Shown here: piece by piece, positions 10,136-21,559 of the stretch
Layout of the letters: every line of letters begins with the position of its first letter
Numbering within the stretch: the first letter of the stretch is position 1
DNA from: Ursus arctos
Lineage: Eukaryota; Chordata; Mammalia; Carnivora; Ursidae
Assembly: GCF_023065955.2 (NCBI RefSeq)
Contig: NW_026622786.1
Location: 43,944,938 to 44,008,937, forward strand
Direction of reading: 5' to 3'
Length of the DNA stretch: 64,000 bases
Notes under the pieces: model-generated
Told to the model about the DNA's origin: nothing
What the model saw: only the letters and a program-made list of their open reading frames with translations
The model's database searches: none
Program-made: the position numbers and the translations under genes

Positions 10136-12066
10136 GTCTTTCTTTTCCAAAGAAAGGAAAGGGCTTTTCTCTTTCTTTCAATACAAAGACCTACAAAGAA
10201 CTGACAAAAGAAAATATAGAGCATAAGACAAACAACATGAAGTTCTGGCAGTAGTTGGAAGAGTTAACGAATCAGGGAGGTAGGATGTCACAGGGGCAGT
10301 TTTTCAACTCCAAGGTTCAGACCAGCCAAGTTTGACTATATTACCTCATAATCTGGTAGCAAACAGATATCAGGAGATACCAGAATTTCTAAGACAGACA
10401 AGCAAACAAGACACATAAAGAACAACCAAATTCCCCAGTCTCCTAACACCTGTGAGACCTCCATGAAAACAACTACTCAGCATTATTTTAACAGCAATTT
10501 TTGTGGACAAAAATCAGATTTGGCAACACCCAGGTTCAGGCATGCAAGAGCCAACAAGTTTGATCCCTGAACAATAACACTCACAGGAGAAGTGAGAAAA
10601 GAAGATAGGACTTGCGGGATCTGGATGAGGTGCTTGCTTAGGCTGCGTGCTTCTGATGACTCAGTAGGCTTCTGATAGCTTAGAGTCATTTAGTTGGCTT
10701 AAAAACAGCTGGAAAACACACCAACAAACAAGCAAGCAAAGCAAACAGCTGAGTTTACTTAGATATGAGAGAGATAATCAACCATAGACTGGATGTCATT
10801 GGAAGAAAAATAAGGCAATTTATTAAAACAAGAACCATAGACTAGCAGTAGATCAATGAATCTTCTTTGCTGTCCTTGGACAAGTTAATTGGCTAACACC
10901 GAGCCAAAGAAGAACAATTTGCCCAGGAGCAGGATAGCAAGATTAATATTAGGGAAAGCAAATTCAGTTACTTATGGGTTATCTGAGAAAAATTATGATT
11001 TCAGCTGTGGAGTACGTTTGATCGCTATCTCTGTGTAAAAGAGTTTAGATCTTTCTTCAGCTTTTCCACCTTAGTTAAGCCTCCATTTCCTGCATCGTAA
11101 ATCCACAGGGCAGAATTCTGAAGTTTTCCTGCTGTCTGCGGGGTTTATTTCATCTCATTTTCATATTAAGACTCTATATACATATTATAGCTTACATTAC
11201 ATTATAATGGCTTGTTTGTCATTATAAAGACAAAGATTAGAAATATCATGGACATAAAGGTTGAGGTGGTTGTGTTCTGAGGTCAGGCTGTTGATGTGAC
11301 TCCACTGTATTCATCTGTCTAGTGAGTATCTTCACAATGTCAATATTCTATGCATGTTTGATTGGTAAGTTGATAGAGTGAATTTTGGTTAAAAGTTTTA
11401 TAGTTCTCAGGAACCCACTTCAGTGCTTTCTTCCTCATCAAATACTCTTAAAGCTTATAAAATAATGATTAGAACTAGAGCCCACTTGCTATGTTTTAAT
11501 CACAGGTACTTCTGTGCTTCACTTGTGTGGTTTTGAAACAATGGTGGATATCATAGTCATTATACCTGTCACATAATAATTGCTTTAATTATAACTATTG
11601 ACCTCTAATATTATGATGAAAGAAGATAATAAATATGGTGTCATAGTCTTTAAAACCTTTTCATTTTTTAATCATATTTACATCATAGAGATGTTGTAAT
11701 AGTAAAGTGAGTTACTAGAATAATTGCTACATATTAACGATTATTATATAATTGTGAGAAACATTATAAAAGGGAGGTCAGGAGTGTGTACAATAATTTG
11801 GCAAGACTATATGAAATATGTAGGCTGAATTATAAGTATACCACTGTGGTACTAGATAATGGAAGAAAGGTAATTCACTATGCCTTGAATAAAAATGCCA
11901 ACACTGTTCTAATGTCTTTTTGGAAAAAACTAATTCAAGAGGATCTAATGGCTTGTCCATTTAAAGGCATGCCTGTGTACCTTGTTGTATTTTAATTCTT
12001 ACAAATTTCCCCACAAAATTCTCTCTTTTTTTTTGATCAGTCTCATCTGTTCCCTCAATTTTAGAT
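10136..12066. other. no gene recognised
   Basis: About 1.9 kb without supportable coding sequence or a repeat that I can name. Short frames on both strands (60-69 codons) lack family features and start context. Confidence 0.5.
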
Positions 12067-12080
12067 ACTACTGGTAAATC

Positions 12081-12289
12081 TTTTTTTAAAGGTTTTATTT
12101 ATTCACTTATTTACTTATTTAAGATAGCACAAGCTGGCAGGGGGAGGCAGTGCAGGGCAGAGGAGAGGGAGAAGCAGGCTCTCCACTGAGCAGGGAGCCT
12201 GATGCGGGGATTGATCCCAGGACCCTGAGCTGAAGGCAGATGCTTAGCTGACTGAGCTGAGTTAGCTGACTGAGCCACCCAGACACCCC
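12081..12289 (-). mobile_element. Can-SINE, antisense, with a local duplication in its head
   Basis: Antisense SINE flanked by actactggtaaatctt (about 12,066-12,081) and actattgataaatctta (about 12,290-12,305). Its head region carries a short direct duplication of the 'agctgactgagc' phrase at about 12,247-12,277. Confidence 0.92.
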
Positions 12290-12479
12290 ACTATTGATAA
12301 ATCTTAAATACATAATGGTCTTCTGATCTCTGGATTTGTACTTCAAATACTTACCTAGGTATATCATAAGCACCTCGATGAACACCTGTGAGTACCACAG
12401 AAACTTCCCCCCTAAGCGTGTTTTTCTTTCTATACTCCTGTTTATTAATAGTATGATTATCTGGGATATCATCCAAACC

Positions 12480-13140
12480 TAGAGACCTTGTCATCCTCGT
12501 TGATTCACACTTCTCCCTTATAGCCTCATCTAACAGTCATTAGGTGGGTTCACTGGTTGTGCTCTCCAGCACGTTTCTTCTCCATTCCTATTTCCTCTGT
12601 GTTGGTTTAGGTCTGTAAGCCTCTCTTGCCTGCTGTGCTACAATAATCACAAAATTCATGTCTTCTTTAATGTATTCTCTACATTGCTTCTAGAGTTTTC
12701 TCTCTCAAACATAGGTCTAGAAATTCTGCTTCCTTTCTTGAAACCTTCCAAGTTTCCTAGTCCCTTATAAATCAAGTTCAAATGCCTTATCATGGAGCAC
12801 CTCGCTGGCTCAGTTGGTAGAGCATGCAACTCCTGATCGCAGGGTTGGAGCTTGGAACCCCACATTGAGAGTAGAGATTACTTAAAAATAAAATTTAAAA
12901 AAACAAAATGAAACACCTTATCATGCCCTAAATTCCCTTTTTGTTTGTATCTCAAAGCAAGTTTTCCTTATCTTTATTAGTACTTAGTACTCTGTATTAT
13001 CATGATTATTTACATATCTATTTTCCATCTAGATATTCATTTCCTTATAAGTAAGCACTATGATTTATTTAATTTTATACTGCCAGAACCTAAGAGAGTA
13101 CCTGGCATTCATAGTTGAAGTTCATTAGCTTTATAAATAA
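12480..13140 (+). mobile_element. L2-type LINE fragment, sense, with SINE insert
   Basis: Degraded 3' part of an L2/CR1-type LINE. Pyrimidine-rich coding remnants run from about 12,480 to 12,785. The 3' untranslated phrase 'ccagaacctaagagagtacctggcattcatagttgaagttcat' lies at about 13,083-13,126. A short SINE interrupts it at 12,794. Confidence 0.6.
12794..12904 (+). mobile_element. short tRNA-head SINE, sense
   Basis: Head-only carnivore SINE: 'gagcacctcgctggctcagttgg', a B-box-like 'ggttggagcttggaacccc', then 'agagattacttaaaaataaaat'. The flanking words aaatgccttatca and aacaccttatcatg suggest the target duplication. It is a SINE, not a tRNA gene: the arms do not pair as a cloverleaf and it runs into the SINE tail. 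Confidence 0.88.
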
Positions 13141-13144
13141 TAAT

Positions 13145-13385
13145 TCTAACAAATATTCATTGAGCTCTTACTATGTGCCAGACACTGTTCAGAATTTCTT
13201 TCACATGTAAGTAAGGAATTCTTCACAACAGTCCTATAAAATACATACTCTTAGTATTCCAATTTTATAGGCGAAGAAACTGAGATTCAGAGAAATTAGT
13301 ATAATATGTTCCTAGCTACACAATTAGTAAGTGCCAGTACTGGGTTTTAGATCCAGACATTCTGACTTTAGAATCATTTTTCAAA
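13145..13385 (-). mobile_element. MIR, antisense
   Basis: Reverse MIR: 'attgagctcttactatgtgccagacactgttc', then 'caattttataggcgaagaaactgagattcagagaa', then 'cagtactgggttttagatccagacattctgac'. A smaller MIR-like piece ('gtgcttattctatgccaaac') follows at about 13,565-13,650. Confidence 0.85.
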
Positions 13386-13811
13386 ATCACTATACATGTC
13401 AAGTGAATTGATGAATAAAAGAAAATCAAGAGAAATGTTTTTCATATATAATTCTAATCCATCTGTTCACATTTTTCCCAGCTTTAAAACATCAAATGAT
13501 GCTGTCAAGTGGAAAATGTGCTAAGATGAACACACTGTTAGGAAACACAAATAAAAATAAAGCTAATACACATAGTGCTTATTCTATGCCAAACATTAAG
13601 ATCCCATTCATTTGCTTTACACTTTCTTAATATAATTCTTTTTCCTAAATTCTTAAGTCAGTTCTTCAATTGTCTTTATGATCAATTTTAATTTCTCATT
13701 TGTAATAACTATAGGAGCAAACTTATTTATATTATAACTTCATAGGAGAAAAAAATGATCAAGACTTATCTGTAAAAATCTAATCTAAAAATCAATCGAA
13801 AAATTGAAAGG

Positions 13812-14002
13812 GGGGGGGGCAGTGCCTGGTTGTCTCAGTTGGTTGGGCACCCAACTCTTGATTTCAGGTCAGGTCGTGATCTCAGAATCTGGAGATGGAG
13901 CCCCGCATTGGGGCTCATTGGGCTTGGTTCTCAGGGGGAGTTTGCTTTTCCCTCTCCCTCAACCCCTCGCCGTGCTCTTACTCTCGCATGGTTGTGCTCT
14001 CA

Positions 14003-14041
<39 letters not shown>

Positions 14042-14048
14042 AATCTTC
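13812..14048 (+). mobile_element. Can-SINE, sense, with (AAAT)n tail
   Basis: Sense SINE with a tail expanded to about ten AAAT units (about 14,002-14,042). It is flanked by a perfect 13-bp duplication, aaaaattgaaagg, at 13,799-13,811 and 14,049-14,061. Confidence 0.95.
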
Positions 14049-14061
14049 AAAAATTGAAAGG

Positions 14062-15361
14062 CAATTGAGAAGGTAAAAAGCCTGATTGATAAGTCCTTAT
14101 TTTATTTTCAATGGCACTCAACACTGGTGACCACTCTTTCCTTTTAAATTGATTTTCCATTGACTTTGATATTATTATTCTTTTCTTGTTCTCCATTCTC
14201 TCTTACACTGATATTCTTAAGTCTCCTTTCCTGGTTGGTTTCTCTTTGTTGCCTTTTAATTGTTGATGTCACATAATATACACCATATCTTGGATTGGGC
14301 TCTCTGGAGATGGGGAATTGTATGCAGACTGTTTATTGGGGAGCATGCATAGGAGTTACACTTCTAAGGAAGTAAGGAAGATAGTGTTGGGCAGAAGAAG
14401 CTGACTCAGTGTGGTTGGAACTGAAGCCTCAGCCAATTCTACTCTGGAGCTGGGATGGCCCTTCAGAGTTACCCCAAATTGAGGCAAAAGATTTGAATGT
14501 ATATCCCTGCGAGAGCCTGTCATTGGGTGAGGCAGTTCCCCCCAGCTAAGGCAATTTTAAAAGAGGAGCAGGAGCTAGAATCGTACAGTGTGGGAATGGG
14601 TGCATGGGCCGGGAAGAGGAAATCTGGGCAGAGCTCCCCAGTATTAATTACACCTACCCTGCCTTGTTATTTATAGGATAAATTTAAAACTTCATTCCAT
14701 AATATAAAAGAACATTTACTTCCTAACCAACCCCTTGAGACTTCTCTGCACCTCTCCCTCATATTTCTCTTCTATGCCACGCTCTTTCATATCAACATGC
14801 CTCTCCATGAACTGATCCCTCTACATACAATACTCTGCCTGTTGGATCACCTCTGATTATTACTCATCCTGTGAGAGGCAGCTCAGATGTCACCATTGGT
14901 GAAATTCCCAAAACTGCTTGTCAAATCAAGTATTTTCACCTGTGTGCTCTTTGGACAATCCTCTTTTATAATATAAACTCGATAAAAGGCTAGGGCCCTA
15001 CATGGCTCAATCTCTACACAGCTATATAATAGAAATCATCATATGGTAATAAAATTATTCAATAGGAGGAATTGTAGTATTTTACTTTCATCTCTCCAAA
15101 AATTTAAGATTCAATTTATAATCCACGGCGATGATCTGTTTAATCCCCCCCCTTTTTTCCAATGATGTATTGTCTTTAATTCTGAGACTGTGTTCAAATC
15201 TCTCTCTATCCTTCCCTTTACTCTTTATTTCTTATTGAGGGGAAAACCCATATGTGCAGGTCCTGTTCTTCTCATTTTCTCATCTTCTTTACTCTCTTCT
15301 CTATACCACCTTCCTCTCTTCCATCCCCTTTCTTTTCCTCCCCTTCTCTCTTTCTTTTCCT
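14062..15361. other. no gene; L2-like piece at about 14.69-14.99 kb
   Basis: No coding support. About 14,690-14,985 reads like a decayed sense L2 3' part ('atgccacgctctttcat', 'gaggcagctcagatgtcacc'). About 14,290-14,680 looks repeat-like but I cannot name a family. The 78-codon frame at 15,190 is pyrimidine-rich low complexity. Confidence 0.45.
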
Positions 15362-16620
15362 TTATGACTTTATTGAGATATAATGCATGTACCTTCAAAT
15401 ACACACTTTTAAAATGCACAATGTAATGGTTTTTAGTATATTTACAGAATTGTGCAACCATCACAATTGTCTAATTGATGAAATGTCGAGCATTTCGTCA
15501 TCCCAAAAAGAAACTCCATACTCATTAGCAGTCACTCCACATTCCCACTCCTCCCAGGCCCTGGCAGCCATTCATCTAACTTTTTCTATAGATTTTGCCT
15601 AATCTGTTCATTTCATATAAATGAAATAATAGAACATGCGGTCTTTTGTGACTGTCTTCTTCCAGTTAATATCATGTTTTCAAGGCTTATCCGTGTTGTT
15701 GCATGTATCAGTACTTCATTCCTTTTTATGGTTGAATATTCTAGTATATAGCTATGTACCACATTTTATTTATACTTACCAGTTGATGGAAACTTGGATT
15801 GTTTCTTTTTAGCTATTAGGAATAATGCTGTTATAAACATCAATGTACATATTTTTATATGAATGCATATGTTAATTTCTCTTGGAGATATACCTAGGAC
15901 TGGAATTGTGGGGTCATGTGGTGACTATGTTTAACATCTGAGGAGCTCTCAAATTGTTTTCCAAAGAAGCTGCATCATTTCACATTCCCACCGGCAATGT
16001 ATGAAGGGTCTAATTTCTCTACATCCTCCCCAATACTTGTTACTGTCCTTTTGATGATTACTGGTCTAGGGGATGTGAAATGATATTTCATTGTGGTTCA
16101 GATTTGTGTTTCCCTGGTAACTAAAGATGTCAAGCATCTTTTCATGTGCGCATTGATCATTTGTATGTGTTCTTTAAAGAAATGGCCACTTAGGGCCTTT
16201 GCCCATTTTAAAATTTGGCTATTTATCTTTTTATTATTGAATTGTAAGAGTTCTTCATATGTTGTAAGTCCCTCGTTAGATATATTATTTACAAATATTT
16301 TCTCCCTTTCTGTGGGTTATTTTTTTCTTTTTTGTGATGGTGTCTTTTGAGCAAAGAAGTTTTTAATTTTGCTTAAGTCTGATTTGTCTGTTTTTCTTTT
16401 GTTGCTTGTGCGTTTATCATCATATCTAAGAACGCTTGGCCTAATCCACAGTTATAAAAATTTACTCTTATGTTTTCTTTTAAGAGTTTTATATTTTTAT
16501 GTCTTACATTTAAGTCTATGATCCATCTTAAATTACTTTTGTGTGTGGTGCGAGATAGGGATCCAGCTTCATTCTTTTGCATGGATATACAGTTGTGACA
16601 GTGTCTCATTTTGTATGACT
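15362..16620 (-). mobile_element. L1 (old L1M type) 3' region, antisense
   Basis: Antisense L1 3' region with the well-known phrases 'atgactttattgagatataatgc', 'ttgtgcaaccatcac', 'attcccaccggcaatgta' and 'attgtggttcagatttgtgtttccctg'. It passes from the 3' untranslated part (left) into the C-terminal ORF2 coding part (right). The plus-strand frame at 16,093-16,350 is the opposite-strand shadow of this element. Confidence 0.9.
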
Positions 16621-17774
16621 AATCTAAAGCAAAAAAAAAAGTTTATAATTTTTCAGTATTTGAACTTACTGGTCTTGGATATTGTTTGAGAGGTCTTGTA
16701 TTCTAGAGCCAATTGTTTGGTGTCTTAATTGAAGATCTTCCACTTTTTGTAAAATACCATTTTCATTTTTAATCTTTTCCTTAAAACTTTCCAATCTAAT
16801 TTTCATGACTGAAATAATTATTCTTTTATTATCTTTGTATATAAATTTCATTTGTGTTTGCAAAAATCCAATCCAGTTTATGACTGGCCAAAGTTAAAAA
16901 CTCAGATCCTGTTATAAGTTATTAACACAATATTTGTTGGACATTTGATTGATGTCAAATGTGGTTTGATTTTATTAAATTTTTTTTTTAAACAGTTGAG
17001 AGTGTTACCAGAACTTGGGTTCGCCTTTTGGTTGGTGTCAAGGTAAAAGACACAACCAAGGCAAAGAATAGGAAAAGGAAGGGTTTTACTTGCTACAAGT
17101 AAAGGAGAACACCAGGGATCTTTCCCAAAGCAATGTCTCTCCAACAACAAAATTAGGGAAGCTTTAAGGTAAGGATGCATACGTATTCTGAAGGGGTTTG
17201 TGCAATGGGGAATACAGCATGGAATTGGGGCAAAAGTCATCTGTAAGTGACTAATTCCAGGTCAAAGTCACAGGACAGTAAGGGTCAGCATCATCAGTTC
17301 TCTGGCTCTAGTTGGTCTAGTATCAAGTGCTCAAAGGGGTTTAGATCCTGCAATGATAACACAATATCTCTACTTTTGAATTGGTGCTGGGAGTTTTACC
17401 ACTGATTTATCATCCGTGATATGATTAGGCTGTCTCCTGGCCCGATAGCGACTGTTTGTTCTTACATTTTTTTGTTACCTTAAAATCATTATCTACTGGG
17501 GTCTATTCTTCTGCAGTTTCAACATACCCCAGGAAATTTTGCAAGAAATGTGCTTTGTGCAGGTAGTGCAGGTCAGGCATAGATCACAAGATGGCCAAGG
17601 GCCTAAAAAAGACTTTTCTTATGTCAAGAAAGCTATGCCTTGTCTTTTTGTTTAGGACCCCTAGCCTTTTCTGCTTATAATAACATCTTATACACTGTGA
17701 CAGTTAAAGTGAAATGTAGAGCTACCAAAACAATGAAAATATGTTTAACAGAAAAATATTTTACACTGTTTAAT
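16621..17774. other. no gene; possible LTR/ERV-derived segment
   Basis: Lies between two antisense L1 copies. The minus-strand frame 16,666-16,863 (65 codons) is charged and heptad-like (ESFKEKIKNENGILQKVEDL), which suggests a relic of a retroelement protein, though I cannot name it. About 17,000-17,700 has the mixed composition of an LTR but lacks clear ends. Confidence 0.35.
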
Positions 17775-18885
17775 TTTTTAATGTAATAAAAAATATATAC
17801 ATAACATTTGCTGTTTTAACCATTTTAGGGGTGCAGTTCAATGGCATTGATTACATTTACAATGTTGTATAACCATACCCCTCTCTATATCCAAACTTTT
17901 TCTTCATCCACACAGAAACTCTGTACCTATTAAGCAGTAACTCCTCATTCATTATTCACTTTAGCTCTGGGCAACCCTAGTCTACTTTCAGTCTTGATGA
18001 ATTTGCCTATTTTTTATATTTCATATAGGTGGAATCCTCAAATATTTTCCCTTTGTGTCTGGCTTATTTCACTTAGCCTAATCTTTTCATGTTGTATCAG
18101 AACCATTTCTTTTTATAGTTGATTTATATGTCATTGCATGTATATATCACATTTTGTTTATTCATTTGTTGATACTGAAGGGGTTCAGAACAGACCCCAA
18201 CCCTACAATGTGCCACTTTGGCATGTGGATTAATTTGAGCTGAAGGCATTTGAAACCCTGCAGTCTCAAAAGAAACTTTTGTGCCTCCCTTAACCACACA
18301 AAAGAATCTAAATTAGGGGTCTTTCCCAGAATAAGGGTTATTAACAGAGATAGATTTTATCTGAGTGATCCATCTGTATGGTAGGACAAACATCTAATTA
18401 CCAAACATCTGCTCTTTTTATCATCCTGTGAAATGCATTCCTGCTCTCTGAAATCCCAGACCCCTACCCCCTTCTCCTTAGTTCAGAGTGCCATATATAC
18501 CTCATTTTGCCTGACTTTGGAATTTCCATGTCTCTGTGGCGTCCCCGTGTGTATGCCTATTAAATTTGATTTTCTCCTGTTTATTGTCTCATGTTGATTT
18601 GATTCTTAGTCCAGCTGGAAGGACCTTGAAGGGCACAAGAGTTCTTGCTTCCTGTTAAGGGTATGAAGCATTCTTGCTCCCTGACAATATCTATTCATTT
18701 GTTGATAAAATATTGAAATAAACACATTCCAAGTATACTTGGCTTGCTTTTACCCTTTAGCTATTGAGAGTAATGCTGTAACAAACATTTGTATACAAGT
18801 GTCTGAGTTCTTGTCTTCAGTCTTTCGGGGTATAGATCTAGGAGTGGAATTGCTGGCTCATATGGAATGCTTGAGCTTTTAATTT
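17775..18885 (-). mobile_element. second antisense L1 3' region, split by an LTR-like insert
   Basis: About 17,775-18,174 and 18,708-18,885 together form another antisense L1 3' untranslated/ORF2-end copy ('cattttaggggtgcagttca', 'attttgtttattcatttgttgat', 'gagtaatgctgtaacaaac', 'aggagtggaattgctgg'). It covers the same consensus stretch as 15,362-16,000, so it is a separate insertion. A 517-bp insert splits it. Confidence 0.85.
18175..18691 (+). mobile_element. LTR-like insertion with 16-bp flanking duplication
   Basis: Shows LTR-like order: a TATA-like ccatatatac at 18,491-18,500, poly(A) signal ATTAAA at 18,559-18,564, and an end near 18,685 in 'ctccctgaca'. Flanking tattcatttgttgata is perfect at 18,159-18,174 and 18,692-18,707. 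A second, inverted copy of the same family lies at about 46,765-47,090, which confirms it is a dispersed repeat. The flanking repeat is longer than the 4-6 bp usual for LTR integration; see findings. Family not named. Confidence 0.65.
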
Positions 18886-18998
18886 TTTATTAAGATTTTA
18901 TTTTTAAGTAATCTCTATACCCAACATAGGGCTCAAACGTACAACCCCCAAGATCAAGAGTGTCATGCTCTACTGACTGGGCCAGCCAGATGCCCCTT
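18886..18998 (-). mobile_element. short tRNA-head SINE, antisense
   Basis: Antisense head-only carnivore SINE ('aagtaatctctatacccaac', 'gggctcaaacgtacaac', 'gactgggccagccagatgcccc'). It adjoins the end of the L1 copy, with AT-rich 'tttttaattt' words on both sides. Confidence 0.9.
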
Positions 18999-19189
18999 CA
19001 GTTTTTAATTTTAAATTAATTAAAATTATAGTAAATTAAAAATTGTGCTTCTTAGTCGCAATAACCATATTTCAAGAACTTAACAGCACATATGGCTAGC
19101 GACCACCCTGTTAGACTATGCAGGTCTAGATTAGAACATTACAAACACTCAATAGTTTGGTGAATAACTTCATAATAGATCTACCAATT

Positions 19190-19690
19190 GTGCCTCTCTT
19201 TCTCTATTGCCCAAATAAGCTTTATGCTTCCTGCTTTTGTACTTTTGTTCACCTTTCCTTGTGTCATACTCCTTTTTGCCTGGGATATCTACCTGTTTCC
19301 TATTTTCCCTTTGGAAATGTTATCTCTTTTAGGAACTATCACTGCAGCCCACATTGATCTCTTCTTATAAATTACCAAATCATTTGTTAACTTTTAATTT
19401 CTGTGACTTTTACTTTGCATTATAGTTATTTATGTATTTCTTAATTTCTTATCTAGATTTAAAATTCCATAGTGGGAAAGATATTAATCATAAAAACAAG
19501 AACTACATCAGCAAAACAATGCTGACCATTTGTTAAATGATTACAACACCTCAGGGATAGTGTTAATCATTGTATACACTCCACTTAATCCTTACAATAG
19601 ATTTAGGAAAGGAAGTAGTATTATCTGAATTCTAGATCAGAGCTTAAGGGTTAGAGGTAACATAACATGTTCAAGACCATATTTCTAATG
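19190..19690. repeat. L2-like (sense) then MIR (antisense) fragments
   Basis: About 19,190-19,530 reads as a decayed L2 3' portion (ttgcctgggatatctacctg; attccatagtgggaaagat). About 19,535-19,690 is antisense MIR ('atacactccacttaatccttacaatag', 'cttaagggttagaggtaaca'). The overlapping plus-strand frames at 19,157-19,370 are leftovers within the L2 piece. Confidence 0.55.
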
Positions 19691-19704
19691 AATAGTAACA
19701 TCAG

Positions 19705-20265
19705 TGATAGTAGGCTGGCTGGATCCAAGGGCTCAGAGGGAGTCCTGCAGGACCAGCCAAGAGGGTCCTTGGCCTTGCGCAGGATAGAAATCAAACACAA
19801 TCTGGGAGTGAGTGAGAGCAGAGTTTATTGAAGATACAGAGAGGGTGCAGATACAGACAAAATGTCTGGGAGACTCAGAAAGGAAAGAAGAGTCAGCCTC
19901 TTCTTTCCTCAGGGTTTGGGGTTTTTATTGAGGATTGTGGTCTAGTGTACATGTCTCCTCAGACATCCAGGAACTGGTTAAAACAAAAGCGAGTATTTAG
20001 ATATCCTCCCTAAGTCACTTATGCTCTGGAGTCAGGGGTCTTCCTGAATCAGTGGTCTGGAAAACATACATTACAACCTTGCTTGGTCACTCCTAAGATG
20101 TTACTCTATTGTGTTGGAAGACTCTGAAGAAATCATTAATTCCTTGACCTTTACAAGGAGGACATAGTATAAGGCATGTGTAAGGCCAAGTGTAGGTCCT
20201 AACAGGAATAGAGGAAGGAAAAGGACCAAAAGAAGCAGTCCTTCATAAGGTTCCTCCAGTTTCCC
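19705..20265 (-). mobile_element. probable LTR, antisense
   Basis: About 560 bp with LTR character on the minus strand. The reversed poly(A) signal TTTATT is at 19,824-19,829 inside 'gagcagagtttattgaagatacag', a layout common in antisense gammaretrovirus-like LTRs. No retroviral coding sequence adjoins it, so it is probably a solo LTR. Ends are approximate and the family is not named. Confidence 0.5.
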
Positions 20266-20269
20266 TGTT

Positions 20270-20437
20270 TCATCGCTTTGCTATGGGATTTTTATCTTTC
20301 CAACAATGCAAGAGACAACAGATGTTGGCGGGGATGCAGGGAAAGGGCACCCCAATATTTATAGCAGCATTATAAACAATAGCCAAATTATGGAAAGAGC
20401 CCAAATGTCTATCACTTGATGAATAGCTAAAGAGGTG

Positions 20438-20484
<47 letters not shown>

Positions 20485-20875
20485 AATATTACGCAACCAT
20501 CAAAAAGGATGAAATCTTGCCACTTACTAGGATGTGGATGGAGCTAGAGAGCGTTATGCTAAGCAAAATAAGTCAGTCTGAGAAAGCCAAATACCATATG
20601 ATATCAATCATATGTGGAATTTAAGAAATAAAACAGAGGAACATGGGGGAATAAAAAAGAGAGGTAAACCATAGATAGACTCTTAACCATACAGAACAAA
20701 CTGATGGTTACCAGATGGGAGGTGGGTGGGGGAAGGGCTAAATGAGTGATGAGGGCACTTGTGATGAGCACTGGTTGTTGTATGTAAGTGATGAATCACT
20801 AAATTCTACACCTGAAACTAATCACACTGTATGTTAGCTAACTGGAATTTTAATAAAAACTTGTAAAAAAAAATA
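20270..20875 (+). mobile_element. L1 3' end, sense, with (CA)n
   Basis: 5'-truncated carnivore L1 3' region: 'catcaaaaaggatgaaatcttgcc', 'gagcgttatgctaagcaaaataagtcag', then the 3' untranslated 'gagcactggttgttgtatgtaagtgatgaatc', ending 'taataaaaacttgtaaaaaaaaa' at about 20,875. A (CA)n tract of about 21 units at 20,440-20,482 replaces the usual short CA site of this region. Confidence 0.9.
20440..20482. repeat. (CA)n microsatellite
   Basis: About 21 uninterrupted CA units inside the L1 3' region. Confidence 0.98.
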
Positions 20876-21118
20876 CTTGAAGAACCACATGGGGGGTGGG
20901 GGGAAGCATGAGTTCTTCCTTGAGCTGCTGTTACCATATTCAAGGCCAACCTCTGTTCAGTTGTTCAAATAATCATATGCCCATGGGGTCCTGTTAATAT
21001 CCCCACTAAGTGGTAAGACTACACAAATTCAAAAGGTGGTCTTTCAAAACTGAATGGCCTTTGATATCTTGACAAGGCCAAGGAGGGCCCTGTGCTCCCA
21101 TTAAAATAGAATATTGCA

Positions 21119-21238
21119 GGGTGTCTGGCTGGCTTAGTTGGTGGAGCATGCAAGGCTTAATCTCAGGGTTGTAAGTTCAAGCCTCGTGTTGGGTGTAGAG
21201 ATTACTTAAGAATAAAATCTTAAAAAAAAACAAACAAA
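21119..21238 (+). mobile_element. short tRNA-head SINE, sense
   Basis: Head-only carnivore SINE: ggtgtctggctggcttagtt, B-box-like 'ggttgtaagttcaagcct', then 'gtagagattacttaagaataaaatctt' and an A-rich tail. Flanking 'agaatattgcag' and 'cagaatgttacat' may be the diverged duplication. Confidence 0.9.
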
Positions 21239-21559
21239 ACCCAGAATGTTACATATTATGTTCCAAATTATTAAAAAAATGTTAACTGAAGCCATGAAAG
21301 ATTGAAACAAACACGTCACTGCTACGGATGCCCTAGCTCTAGACCCTTTTGGCTGTTGGCTAAATTTGATTCCTTTCAAATGTAAATATACTTTGCTAAG
21401 CATCCTTGTATTTCTTGTTCTCCTTCTCTTTGGTTGTTTGACTTTCTCTACGTGTCAAACAGGAGCCCATAGTATTTCGACTAGCTTGGAGGTGCTCTTA
21501 CTGTTCTCTGCAGTGGGAACACCAGAAACAAAATTCTCCCACTCTGTCAAACTTCCACT

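Noticed and set aside
12794..12904. tRNA gene-like head with B-box motif (also at 21.1, 31.0, 46.65 and 51.1 kb)
   Set aside because: These are tRNA-derived SINE heads: arms do not pair as a cloverleaf and each runs into the common SINE tail.
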